Under the pieces are notes generated by a model, which was given only the letters and a program-made list of their open reading frames with translations, was not told the DNA's origin and ran no database searches. A stretch of DNA of 64,000 nt. It comes from Elgaria multicarinata webbii (Eukaryota; Chordata; Lepidosauria; Squamata; Anguidae). Made by a program: the position numbers and the translations under genes. Numbering within the stretch: position 1 is the first letter of the stretch; the number at the start of each line of letters is the position of its first letter. The stretch covers positions 10,620,006 to 10,684,005 of the forward strand of contig NC_086171.1 of NCBI RefSeq assembly GCF_023053635.1, read 5' to 3'. This document shows positions 54,139-63,897 of the stretch, in pieces.

Positions 54139-54576
54139 CAGTGGTTCTCAACCTTTTTTGCTCCATTCCCCCCTTTCACCATTGTTCAGAATAAAATTCC
54201 CCGCTTCCCAAGATAGTCTAACTCAAAAGGTGCATTCCAAATAATATGCATATAATATTGAAAATCTTTTATTTTTTCTATATTAGTCCCATTTAAAGGG
54301 GCAATGCAAAGCATGGCCCCTTTTACATTCTCAGCTCCCATGCTTTGCGTTGCCCCTTTAAATGGGAAGCTTGAAACGTCTAGGATAGGGAAGGAGGGAA
54401 AAGAGAGCAAAGGCCTGGCTTTTGCAGACAACATGACACTTTTCTGAGATGTTTTTAATAACATGTAGGAAGACATAATCTACAGGACATCATACTTTGC
54501 TGAATAGTGGCCCCAATTCCCCCCCGGAACCCTAAAATTCCCCCCTGGGGGGGAATTCCCCCCTTGTTGAGAACCC
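54139..54576. mobile_element. hAT-like element with CAGTGGTTCTCAAC end
   Basis: Left end CAGTGGTTCTCAACC; right end TTGTTGAGAACCCATG is its approximate complement. This end type is that of Charlie-like hAT elements. CCCCCC-rich blocks occur near both ends (54165-54180, 54519-54560). The flanks AGTGCCTA and CCTTAGTA do not match well enough to claim an 8-bp duplication. Confidence 0.65.
54288..54367. repeat. Hairpin inside the hAT-like element
   Basis: CCCATTTAAAGGGGCAATGC pairs with GCGTTGCCCCTTTAAATGGG, and AAAGCATGG with CCATGCTTT, with ATTCTCAGCT near the loop. Only one mismatch in about 28 bp. Confidence 0.88.
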
Positions 54577-54659
54577 ATGCCTTAGTATGTGTGCCAAATT
54601 TCAGTTGTCTAGGTTTCGTGGTCTTGGAGCTATGGCACTGACAGACAGACACACATGCT

Positions 54660-54660
54660 C

Positions 54661-54711
<51 letters not shown>
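54660..54711. repeat. (ATT)n microsatellite
   Basis: About 17 ATT units following CAGACAGACACACATGCTCT, a configuration seen at retroposon 3' ends; no owner identified. Confidence 0.9.
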
Positions 54712-54715
<4 letters not shown>

Positions 54716-55936
54716 GTAGTACCCATTGCTATTTCACATGCTATGGATATTTCCTATGTGAAATAGGAAGCTCAATAACTACACATTTGCAGGTAAATGT
54801 GACATGGATATAAGAGTGTGTTACAGGTTAGTAATTTCCTCCTGAAAAACCTGTTAGAAAACATTAACTACATACAACTGTGTTTCATGACTGGAAAGCG
54901 GGGGTGGGGAGAGAACCCACTTCCACATGAGGATAATAAGCTGGCCACTTATGCTTTTATTATTTTCTACAAAAGCAAAGCACATAAGGAAAAGGGAAAC
55001 AGGGAAGCAATATAAAATACATAACATCACATACAATACATCTAATAAAAATACATATACATAAGGCTATACTCCATTTGAAGCGATCTTCATGTCAGAC
55101 GTAAACTATCAATTATTACTTTTTAGAAGCTGGCCACTTATGAATTGCCAAAAGGAAGAAATGCATCACCCAAAAAGAGGGCAAAGGAGGATACCTTTTT
55201 GCGCATGATTTGCATATGCTGATATATGGAAATTTGGAAATAAGTATTACAGCTTAAACAGAAATACAGCACATCTCACCATACTGTCGAAAACTCTGGC
55301 CAATTGGTCTGTATGCCTGCTCAGAATTGCTGTCCAGGTGCTAACTGTGGGCAGGCGTAAGTCCTAATGGGTTTTTACAGGACCACTGCTAGGCCCATAG
55401 GCCACAACTCTGCATAAAATTTGCATATATAAATTAAGAAATAATTGCTAGGGTTTGTTTAAGGTTGAAGAAGAAGAAACTACTGATTTAGGATGATCTG
55501 ATTTCGGGTGCAAATTAAAGAATTTATTTTATTGGAGATGGCTTGCATGAGGAATTTCACAGACCCCCGCCCCCCGGGCGCAATTAAGCTTAAAGGAAAA
55601 TCTTTCATTGGCATCGATGGACACTTGGAACTCTAGGGAAGAAATTTGGAAATGTGGTCCCAGACGTCGAGGATCCCAGAGGCCCTGAACCAACAATGCT
55701 CCTGATTCTTTATCTGTAAACTGGAATAGCCCATCAAACAGAGAACACCTTCAACTAGAGAGCTGTCCTCTGTAAAAGGGCTGCCCTATGCCCTCTAGTG
55801 AACTATTTGCTGGGTTTGCTGTAGTACTACCCAGGCAAATCAGCTCCCGCACAGGAGAACTGAAAAAGGGTGTTGAGGATGAGAGTGTGCACACAACCCC
55901 CGCCCTCAATGTCCCTGTCTTCCCCTGTTCCTGACC
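54712..55936. other. No recognised feature
   Basis: Intergenic DNA. Confidence 0.4.
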
Positions 55937-56010
55937 TTGGCCATGCTGGCTGGGGATGCTGGCGTTGTAGTCCAACCCGTGTCAAGGGTGCCAGGTTGGG
56001 GGAGGCTGTT
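55937..56010. repeat. Palindromic CCAGGTTGGGGGAGGC element
   Basis: GGCCATGCTGGCTGGGGATG, TTGTAGTCCAACCCGTG and GGGTGCCAGGTTGGGGGAGG form the right half of the family at 58530 and 3730. The left half seems to be lost. Confidence 0.7.
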
Positions 56011-56830
56011 CTAAGTCAGTTCTATGGGGTGGAGTGGGATGGGGGGCTCCAGCAAAGAAAAGAAAGAGCTAGTCTGGGAGAGTGATGAAGTGGCAAAGTG
56101 GGTTATTAGGAATGCAACAATTCTGCTCTAAAATTAAATACAAAATCCTGTGACTGAAAGCTGAGGCAGAGAATGCAGTAGTGGTAAATATTTGGGGGAG
56201 ATGTAACCACTAGACTCCTTGGAATTGTCCTGGCTTTGTGGCGCGGTTTGTGTGGAGGTTCTTGCCTCAGTATGGTGGTGGTGGTGGGGAGTCTAATAGA
56301 AGCTTTTCAAGTCTCTCCAGTACCCAAAACTGGAGAAAGCTCCAATTAATTGTGGTTGATAATCTCAACTCTCCTGCTGCCACTAAAGGGCCTAATTGGC
56401 TCTTGTGCATCTCTCTCCATGAGATTACTACAATAATTCATTTTAAAATGATTCATTAATTCATTATTGCAACAGAATTAGTTGACACCCCAAGAATCTA
56501 ATTAATTTTCATTTTGAAAGCACATTATATGCTCGTCTCTCCCCTATTATCTTCCATTCCATCCTTTCCCCCCTTCCTCTCTCTCCCCCCCTCCTCCCGC
56601 CCCAATGACGTATTCGGTTATTGTAATAAGGATTTAGTTATTGTAATAAGACGTTGCAGATCAGTGTCTCAAAAGCAAGGGACATGGCAGAGATGTGTCC
56701 TCTCATCTTGTAGTGTATGACGCTCTAATGTTTGAAACAATGCATTTCCAAAATGTTTTATGCCATATACTAAAATACAAGACATCCCATTACAGCTTGC
56801 CCAACATGAGGCCTACACTTTTCCTCTAAA
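56011..56830. other. No gene; possible conserved AT-rich patch
   Basis: 56440-56520 holds ATTCATTAATTCATTATTGC and TTTTCATTTTGAAAGC. At 56616-56650 TATTGTAATAAGGATTTAGT is followed by a second TTATTGTAATAAG, a short direct repeat. Function unknown. Confidence 0.4.
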
Positions 56831-57325
56831 GCCTTAGCTAGACCTACCTTTTGTTCTGGGACAGAGGAGGGGAGATCTCACGTTGGGATTAACGCGAGAT
56901 CTCTCCCCCATTTATACGTAACACACGATGACCTCAGGAAGAGAGGTGTTGTGCCAGCCATTTAAAAAAATTTCTTAAAGCAACAGCAGCGCACGAACGG
57001 TTGTGCATAAAGGTAAGTGTTTTTTTTAATTTAAATTAATTTCCCAGTTCCCCCACCCTACCCCCAATGGGCACAGCGCTCCTGAGGAGCGTTGCGCCCC
57101 ATGTGCAGCTCCCGGCTCAGCGCAAGTAATCATGCAGAGCGGGGTCAAGCCACGGACACAGGCCACACGTTCCATGGTCTCGGGCTCAGGACCAAATGGG
57201 AGGGCTCTATCCCAGGACAAGGGAGGGATGATTCCTCCCTGATCCCGAGATCCCCTGTGCGTCATGTGGACACACAGGGATGATCCTGGGGTTTACCCCT
57301 GGATATAGCCTGGTCTAGCTAAGGC
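56831..57325. mobile_element. 5-bp-duplication MITE, GCCTTAGCTAGACC ends, long form
   Basis: Left end GCCTTAGCTAGACCTACC, right end CTGGTCTAGCTAAGGC. Flanks CTAAA (56826-56830) and CTAAG (57326-57330), 4 of 5. It has the same order as 50712-51184: GGAGATCTCACGTTGGG, GCGAGATCTCTCCCCC, a donor-like AAAGGTAAGTG at about 57009, GAGCGTTGCGCC, TCCATGGTCTCGGGCTC, then CCTGTGCGTCATGTGGAC. Confidence 0.92.
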
Positions 57326-57521
57326 CTAAGATTCATTCTGAGAGCTGAATGCCAAAACGATACAATTATGTATGGGAAACAAATCTTAAGTAGGAATTAA
57401 TATCCTGTCTTGGCTCATTGGAAATCTTTTGCCTCAAAAGGTTTGTGTGTTTGTGGCAGTTAAACCATAATTCCTTTGCCTACCCCAATTTCTCTCTCTC
57501 GCTGTGAATCTTGTCATCAAT
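57326..57521. other. No recognised feature
   Basis: Short intergenic stretch. Confidence 0.4.
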
Positions 57522-57850
57522 TTGGGCCAGCCCTACCATTGGGCAGAGTGAGATACCTGCTTCAGGTGGCAGTATGGTAGCAGCACTGGCAGCATCCTGC
57601 CCAGCCATTACTCCTGAGCCTCCACCCACCCCAAACCATTCCTCTCTATTGGAGGATGGAGCGAGGTGTGCCACACTGCTTGCCCTGGGCCCCCTAAGCT
57701 AGTTTGTGGCCCTCATCTGCGGTAGAAGATGCTGTCTTATTGCCGGTATTGAAGTAAAATTCAACTGCCAGTCCAGTTGTCTTCAGTACTTGGAAATTGG
57801 GGGGGAGGGGCATTATCTTGTCTTTCACCTCAGGCTTTGGCTAGCCTGAA
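57522..57850. mobile_element. hAT-like element, GGGCCAGCCCTACC family
   Basis: GGGCCAGCCCTACCATTGGG and CAGAGTGAGATACCTGCTTC match the reverse complement of 29206-29479; CTTTCACCTCAGGCTTTGGC ends it as in 21593. Target duplication not found. Confidence 0.7.
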
Positions 57851-58529
57851 GCATTTAAGGAGGGAAACAGCACAAAGATATTGAAATGTCAAACATGACA
57901 ATGGTGTAAGTCAGGCTTAGCTGCATCAGTGCAACCAGCAAGCAATGCCTCTGCAAAGGCAGCATAATACAAGACCAAATGAAAGGAAAATGGGGCTATA
58001 TCTTAAGCTCCAGAGCAGCACACATATCTAGCGAGCTATGCTTTTCCTAATAGCATTCACAAAGGAACTTACCTCTTTCAGGACCTATCCAAATCAATGG
58101 ACACACATCCCAGCTACATAATATTTATGCTTCGGCCTCCTGCACAATAGCTTCACAAATCTCCTTGACTGAGATCCAGAGCGGATTCACCGCCCCACTG
58201 ACATCGGCGCCACCAGCTTCCACTGCCTGTGATCCACATGCAACAAGATTGCACAAGCCGGTCTCAAAAGGCACACATCTTGTATTGGGGAGAAAACTCT
58301 CACAACATAGCACTTCCAGTGCTGTTGGGTAAATGCATGACTCCTGCCATGGCAGGATGACAACCTCATGGGAAGATGTCTAGGCTGCATGGGGCAAAGG
58401 TGCAACCATGCTGCCTCTGGAAAGGCCATCAGCCATTTCCACACTGAATGTTGCAGAGCAATTCTGTTCCTCCTTGCAAACTTGTGAAAGCATGAGGGAT
58501 GGGGGAGGAGGGGGAGAGAGATTTTAGCT
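57851..58529. other. No recognised feature
   Basis: Intergenic DNA; the minus-strand frame at 58187-58615 runs into the palindrome and shows no domain. Confidence 0.4.
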
Positions 58530-58645
58530 AAGATGTGTTGGAACACAGCTCCCATAATTCCCAGGGCAGCATGGCTATGCTGTCTGGGAATTATGGGAGT
58601 TTCAGTCCAACACAACTGGAGGGCAAGAGGGTGAGGAAGGCTGAG
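58530..58645. repeat. Palindromic AACTCCCATAATTCCC element
   Basis: ACAGCTCCCATAATTCCCAG with GGCAGCATGG pairs with CCATGCTGTCTGGGAATTAT... (right arm TGGGAATTATGGGAGTTTCA). It ends with CAACTGGAGGGCAAGAGGG. Almost complete foldback of about 110 bp. Confidence 0.88.
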
Positions 58646-59096
58646 TGGGCCACTAAGCCCTTGCTTTTGCTAACAGAATGCATTTATCCTGACTGTGGGG
58701 TTGTTGTTCGTGGGTTTCCTAACTAATGCTGAAACACTCTGGAGGCAAAAGGATAACAGGGGCCCAGGCAATACCAGTCCTCCTTCCTGGCCTGCTCATA
58801 AAGAGGCGGTTTCCACCAACCTCTGAAAACTCTACCTGTGTGGTCCGACAGGAAACATCAGAGCTGTGAGTGAAATAACAGTGTTACATCCCAACGGCCT
58901 GCGTGGCTGTCATTATTCTCCTGCTTATAGGAGTGCCTCACAGCCACACTGGCAGCCAAGAAAGAGTGTACATATTAAGTTCAATAAGCACCACCAGAAG
59001 TCAGTGTAGTTAACTGCATGTGGAAGGCATGCAAAACCCCATTAACAACATGCAGATTGCTGGCAAAAGAGCAAAAACATGCAGATCAAAGCACAT
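58646..59096. other. No recognised feature
   Basis: Intergenic DNA. Confidence 0.4.
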
Positions 59097-59276
59097 TGAC
59101 CCTGTTCAGACAACATGCTAAGCCACAGTGGTTAAGCATTTTGAGCTAAACATTAGGGCTTCGTGTGTCATGTGAACCATCCCTAACCATGGTGGCTACA
59201 TAACCAAGGTTTAAATAGGCTCACTAACCATTTGCTGCAAAAGGTTTAGTGTCCTGTGTCATCTGAACAAGGTCAT
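59097..59276. mobile_element. Palindromic GACCCTGTTCAGACAACATG MITE
   Basis: Left end TTGACCCTGTTCAGACAACA; right end TGTGTCATCTGAACAAGGTCA. Inverted blocks AACCATGGTGGCTACATAAC and GCCACAGTGGTTAAGC lie between. The target duplication is not clear because the ends extend into the flanks. Confidence 0.8.
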
Positions 59277-59410
59277 TATCTAGCTCCAATGGGCTCACAG
59301 AACTGAGAAAGTAAATTGACTTTCAGGGTGTCCGTACCATCTACTCCGCCTACCCGAGTCCCTCTGATGAATCCACACCTTTCAAAATAAAGGTAGAGAG
59401 CTAACATCAG

Positions 59411-59590
59411 GATGACCATATGGAAAGGAGTACAGGGATCCTGTGTCTTTACCAACTGTATAGAAAAGGGAATTTCAGCAGGTGTCATTTGTATGCATAC
59501 AGCACCTGGTGAAATTCCCTTTTGATCACAACAGTTAAAGCTGCAGGAGCTATACTAGAGTGACCAGATACAAAATAGGGCAGGGATCTG
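59411..59590. mobile_element. Half copy of the AGGTGACCATATG element
   Basis: AGGATGACCATATGGAAAGG, AAAGGGAATTTCAGCAGGTG and GGTGAAATTCCCTTTTG follow the left half of 13125-13434; AGAGTGACCAGATACAAAAT matches the centre. The right half is missing. Confidence 0.8.
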
Positions 59591-59603
59591 TAGATTCACT
59601 TGT

Positions 59604-59821
59604 TGACTGGATACATCACATTTTCCATAGGGTGGCTTGTTTACAGCCCAACAACAAACCATGGGTTGTCAAGGAGGCATGTTTGAAAAAAATAAGCCAC
59701 ACTACTTGGTTTTCCAGTCTGTGGAAAATGTTCTGGGTTCAAACAACATGCTAGTCCATGGTTCAACAACAACCCACACTCAACCACTGAGTGTGGGTTA
59801 GCGAGTTGTGCAAACCCAGTC
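59604..59821. mobile_element. Palindromic TTGACTGGRT MITE
   Basis: TTGACTGGATACATCACATT at the left is answered by GTTGTGCAAACCCAGTCAAA at the right. AACAACAAACCATGGGTTG and TGGTTCAACAACAACCC form internal inverted blocks. CACACTCAACCACTGAGTGTG is a small hairpin near the right end. Confidence 0.7.
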
Positions 59822-59829
59822 AAAAGGGG

Positions 59830-59876
59830 TCTGGATTGACAGATGGTCTGACTCAGCAGCTTCCTATGTTCTTCTG
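59830..59876 (+). repeat. 3' fragment of tRNA-type SINE
   Basis: GGTCTGACTCAGCAGCTTCC and TATGTTCTTC match the end of the SINE seen at 47323-47513. Confidence 0.65.
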
Positions 59877-60564
59877 AGTTTTGAATTAAGATTTGCAGCC
59901 TACAGTTTATGCATTTAAACTATGTTACACTGGCTCTCAGTAGTCTTTTAACTCTCTGTAATCCCTTATTTTTTAGCAACGGATTAATTTATACACTCCC
60001 ATTTCATCATCTCCCACTCTCATTTCCTACAGTGCTGACAACCATCTTGTATCAAGGCGTGGGCTGCGAAACCCCCACCCTTCTTTGTAGCCCTTCCTTT
60101 TTCTCAGAAACACAGTCGCACCAAGGTGTCTCCAGAAAGACAGCCGTACGTAACATTGTGCCCCAAAGGAATAATTTATGTCTACCCCTTTGATATTTTC
60201 GTCAAGTTCTCACAAATCTTTGAAGAGCGACTTGGCTTTCGTAGGTAGTGGAGCTCAAGAAGTTAGGTTCCCATTCAAAACATACTGGATGAACCACCTG
60301 ATAGCTCTCAAAGCCAAATTATTGTGAGATAAGTTTGCTATGAAATGGTGAGTAGTCGTCACGCAGGTGGCAAGTCCGTGTATAGCAAAAATAGCAGGAG
60401 AACATACACCATGTATCTCGGGGGTGCAAAGCCTCAGGCCCGGTGGCCAAACGCAGCCTTCTTGAGATCCCTCTGTGGCCTTCTGGGGTTCTGCCATTCC
60501 AATGTGCTTTTTCCTCAATCGCAAAGTGCTTTTGTGCCATTCCCCCCCACCCAAATTCCAAAAG
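59877..60564. other. No recognised feature
   Basis: Intergenic DNA; no element recognised. Confidence 0.4.
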
Positions 60565-60722
60565 TGCTTCTCCTAAGGCTTAGTTGAAACACCTTTCCTA
60601 AGTGTATTTGTGTTTTAAATCTGTTAGTTGTTTTATTATGGTTTTAATTTTTGTGAACCGCCCAGAGAGCTTCGGCTATCGGGCGGTATAAAAATGAAAT
60701 AAATAAATAAATAAATAAATAA
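60565..60722 (+). mobile_element. L2-type LINE 3' tail
   Basis: TTGTTTTATTATGGTTTTAA, GTGAACCGCCCAGAGAGC, TCGGGCGGTATAAAAATGAA and an AATAAAT repeat. The untranslated end only; well preserved. Confidence 0.9.
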
Positions 60723-60989
60723 GGTTTAGTTACGGGCAGCAAGAACTTTAAGCTAAAATATGCTGGTATTTTGAGCCCATGCCTTTTGCCTCTGGTCTTG
60801 CCTACCTATGGAATATGGGCCCTGAGAGCTTCTCTGAATTCAGCCCTTGAGCAGTAAGAGATTTGGTATCCCTGATGTACTCCTACAGGATGTTGTCACC
60901 TGGAAGGTTTAAAGGCCATTCTTGACAAACATTTTTGGCTCCTAGTTTAACTCACCCTTTGTGTTATTTGTGCCTTTATATTCTTCTTC
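60723..60989. other. No recognised feature
   Basis: Short intergenic stretch, perhaps diverged CR1. Confidence 0.35.
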
Positions 60990-61238
60990 ACATAACGCAT
61001 AGTTAAACTATGGAATTTGCTATCACAAGGCGTAGTTATGGCCACCAATCTGGATGTAGCTGTATGCTACCTCCCATATCAGAGGCAGTATGCCTATGTA
61101 CACCAGTTGCTGGGGAACATGGGTGGGAGGGTGCTGTTGCACTCATGTTCTGCTTGTGGATTTCCCTTGGGCAGCTGATTGGCCACTGTGTGAACAGAGT
61201 GCTGGAGTAGATGGACCCTTGGTCTGATCCAGCATGGC
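60990..61238 (+). mobile_element. CR1-type LINE 3' end, copy 3 (left part)
   Basis: AAACTATGGAATTTGCTATC and GTAGTTATGGCCACCAATC give LWNLLSQGVVMATNLD-like codons, followed by CCAGTTGCTGGGGAACATGG, GCCACTGTGTGAACAGAGTG and GATCCAGCATGGC. The same region is at 45655-45943. The terminal piece TCTTCTTATGTTCTTATG is found 2.4 kb further on at 63646-63664, separated by the element at 61239-63637. Confidence 0.85.
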
Positions 61239-61354
61239 TAGGGTGACCATATGACCAGATTTGCCCAGATTTGTCTGGGTTTTGGGGGATAAATCCGGGA
61301 GGGGGGAGGGGAAATCTGGATTTTTCCAATCTTCCCCAGCCAAAGAGCAGGTCT

Positions 61355-61735
61355 AATGGGAATTAACAAAAATGCTTATAACTCCATCATTTTTAAAGAT
61401 AAAAACACGAATCTTGGCATGGTAGTAGCTCTTAGGTAGGGCTTTAGTCATACCAAATTTGAAACAGATCCATTCATCCATTGATTTTTTAGGATTTTTT
61501 TAAAAAATGAGGTTTTAAAATTATTATTTTTAAAAAATGTTATTTTTAAAGATAAAGAGATGAAACTTGGCGCCATGATTGGTCTTAACAAGGACTTTAG
61601 CTATGCCAAGGTTGAAACAGATCTGTTCATCCATTGAGTTTTAGGATTTTTTAAAAAAGTTCAATGTTTTAAAATTATTGTTTTTTAAAACTGCTGGAGC
61701 CATATCCTTCAAACTCAGGTTGTCAAACCTCCTCT
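61355..61735. repeat. Tandem module with CTTGGCGCCATGAT
   Basis: Two units of about 175 bp. Unit 1 has AAAGATAAAAACACGAATCT, TTGGCATGGTAGTAGCTC, CCAAATTTGAAACAGATCC. Unit 2 has AAAGATAAAGAGATGAAACT, TTGGCGCCATGATTGG, CCAAGGTTGAAACAGATC. They are followed by TTTTTAGGATTTTTTTAAAA-type spacers. The pattern recalls the array in the hAT at 17500-18540. Confidence 0.75.
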
Positions 61736-62029
61736 TTGGGGTGTTGTACATTGAGCAGTTTCAGCCCTTGGTAGTAAGGGAATCTCCAGTCTTTAAGTAA
61801 GAAGTCCTGGGCAAGCAGGGCACCTTTCCTGTTGCAGATTTGGTGTGCAGTCAGGTACCTGGAGCTCAGCAGAGGCAAGGCATCCACAAATCAAAATGTG
61901 GGAAAGGAGAGGTCAGTCAAAGCAGCCCACAGGGCAAAACAGAATGGGCCAGAGGCCCTTTTCTCAAATTTCCACATCATGGGCAATGAAGGGTCATCTT
62001 TAGAGAAAAACTCTCACGACCAACAGTAA

Positions 62030-62729
62030 GGTGCCAGTCGAGAGAGAGGCTCTCTTCTTTGCGGATGCCCTGTTGCTGCGAATGTTGGAACCTGGCATAT
62101 CATTGCTTTGCTTCGCTACCACTTTCCTTCCACTTCCCTTTGTACACTTGTGAGCTAGGCTCTGACTGCACTGTTGGGATGCAATGCAGAACATTTGAAG
62201 TGCATACCAGAGAAAAATAGATAGATTTGTGGCTTTGGCTGGCTGGCATATCTCTTAGAGACAGAGTTAGACTGAAGCCACAAATCAGAGATGGCTGTAG
62301 CTGAGCCCTGAGAGGCTGCTGTACCACACAGAGCCTTTTTAAGAGTGTATCAGAGTCCAGTTTTGGTGCAGGCAAAGACGGCTGACAGTGGAGTTTTTTT
62401 TTAAAAAAAACAAAAACAAGAGTCACCGGATGCAACCAAGCCATAAGCTTTTGCCCTACCCCCAGCCACAGGGTACAAGTGCAAAGCCGTTGGAGACTTT
62501 GGCAGAGAGAGAGGGGGGTGGGGGATTATTTGAGGCTGGAAATGTTGGCAGGCTGGCATAAGGCAGAGAGAGGCTGAAGGCAACCCAGATGCACCTGCAG
62601 CTTGGCCCTGAGGCTGGCTTGCCATGCAGAGTGTTTTAAAAGTGCATCAAAGCTGTGCAAGAGGAGAGGAGGTGGAGGCGGCTGGTGGCAGAGGGTTTTA
62701 AAGTATTGGGCAAAAGGCGGGATATAATA

Positions 62730-62765
<36 letters not shown>

Positions 62766-63090
62766 TAAGAGTCACCAGACATGACCAAGCAATAACCTGC
62801 AATAAGCAATATCCTAAGCCACAAGTGTGCAGCCTAGCTGGACCATTGGGAGACTTTGGGGGGCGGGGGGGGGGGGGAGAAAGAGAGAGAGATTGTTTGA
62901 GGCTGGAGGCTTTGGTTTGTCTGCAATGACTTAGAGTGAGAGACAACAGAGGCTACACAGACAACCCAGAGACATCTATTGTGACTTAGCCCCATGGTGC
63001 TGGCATGAAACACAGGGCATTAGGAAGAGGGTCTCAGAGTCGCATGTTTGTGCAGGAAGTAGACAGGAGTTCAAAGTCTGGATGTGCGCA
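62030..63090. repeat. Three diverged tandem units of about 340 bp
   Basis: Anchors repeat in order. Unit starts near GAGTCACCGGATGCAACCAA (62421) and GAGTCACCAGACATGACCAA (62769). GGAGACTTTGGCAGAGAG (62490) corresponds to GGGAGACTTTGGGGGGCG (62848). TTTGAGGCTGGAAATG (62529) corresponds to TTTGAGGCTGGAGGCT (62897). A CCTGAGAGGCTG... and AGTGTATCAGAGTCCAG segment at 62305-62360 corresponds to AGTGCATCAAAGCTGTG (62640) and to GGTCTCAGAGTCGCATG (63029). The first unit lacks the array's start. Simple repeats mark two junctions: T/A run at 62393-62410 and (GAT)n at 62728-62765. Confidence 0.78.
62728..62765. repeat. (GAT)n microsatellite
   Basis: Twelve GAT units following GGCGGGATATAATAATG; lies between two units of the 340-bp array. 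Confidence 0.95.
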
Positions 63091-63645
63091 GTGGTGCCAA
63101 CACAGAAGCCTTGAGAAGATAATGTATATAAGTGAGAAGTGTGAATGGGCAAAGTAGTGTTCACTGCCACAACACCCACCCTAATGTCAGAGTAGAGAAG
63201 CTTGTGACAATTATACACAAGCTTTTTTTTTTAAAAAAAATGAAATTAACAAAAGCCGGCCATCCGGCTGGCCAGTAACAAACCCTGTTAACAACAGCAG
63301 CTTGCAATGAGTGAAGATACAGTCAGAAAAGATATTTGAGGGAAGGGGAGAATGTAACACACAGAGTATAGCAAAAGCTTCAAAGTACAGCAAAACCTAC
63401 AAAAGTAGGAGTGAGTGACGTTAATTTCAGATACATTGAATCTCTCGCTTGTTCTTTATTTCAGTGATTTTAACATTAAGATGTTATGTAGAACAGATTT
63501 GTCTTAAATGTGTGCTGTAAAATCAGACATGTGACCAAGGCTATGTTCGGGTGGGCACGCCCCCTTGGTGCTGGACATGCCCCCTTGCGGCCGACCATGT
63601 TGTTCTCCTTTTTGGTTTCCAAAATATGGTAACCCTAAGCTTGGC

Positions 63646-63664
63646 TCTTCTTATGTTCTTATGT
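63646..63664 (+). mobile_element. CR1 terminal tail, right part of copy 3
   Basis: TCTTCTTATGTTCTTATG is the tail that normally follows GATCCAGCATGGC in this CR1 subfamily. It is stranded here by the 2.4-kb insertion. Confidence 0.85.
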
Positions 63665-63782
63665 TGATTATTTCGTCTTTGCACATGAGAAATGGCTTCT
63701 TTTTTTGGAGGTAAATGTTTCTGCTGCATAAGCCCAATGAATTTCCATACATCAGGGTGAATGTATGAACATGTATGAACAT

Positions 63783-63897
63783 CAGCCTTCCTGATGTTGT
63801 TGGACTCTCAACTCCCATCACCTTCAGCCAATGGTAAAGGATGATGGGCACTGGATAGGCACTGGAGTCCAACAACAGGTTCTTAACCTCTACCGTA
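63783..63897. repeat. Palindromic CAACTCCCATCA element
   Basis: CAGCCTTCCTGATGTTGTTG and CAACTCCCATCACCTTCAGC pair with GATGATGGGCACTGG... and GAGTCCAACAACAGGTTCTT. Imperfect copy of the family at 58530. Confidence 0.7.

Larger units (their letters stand above)
61239..63637. mobile_element. 2.4-kb TAGGG-type element inserted in a CR1 tail
   Basis: The left end TAGGGTGACCATATGACC and right end AAATATGGTAACCCTA are inverted over about 13 bp. The 8-bp flanks AGCATGGC (61231-61238) and AGCTTGGC (63638-63645) match at 7 of 8, and the CR1 tail resumes directly after the right copy, which fixes both borders. The subterminal sequences differ: the left matches other CATATGACCAGATTTG ends, the right is the reverse of the 5766 element (TTTGGTTTCCAAAATATGG). 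Two tandem arrays fill the interior. No transposase frame is seen. Confidence 0.8.

Noticed and set aside
53325-54660. One larger retroposon starting TACTAGCAAATGCACCTGGC and ending CAGACAGACACACATGC
   Set aside because: The two end motifs are known from some retroposons, but the intervening DNA is mostly other elements and I could not show that the ends belong together.
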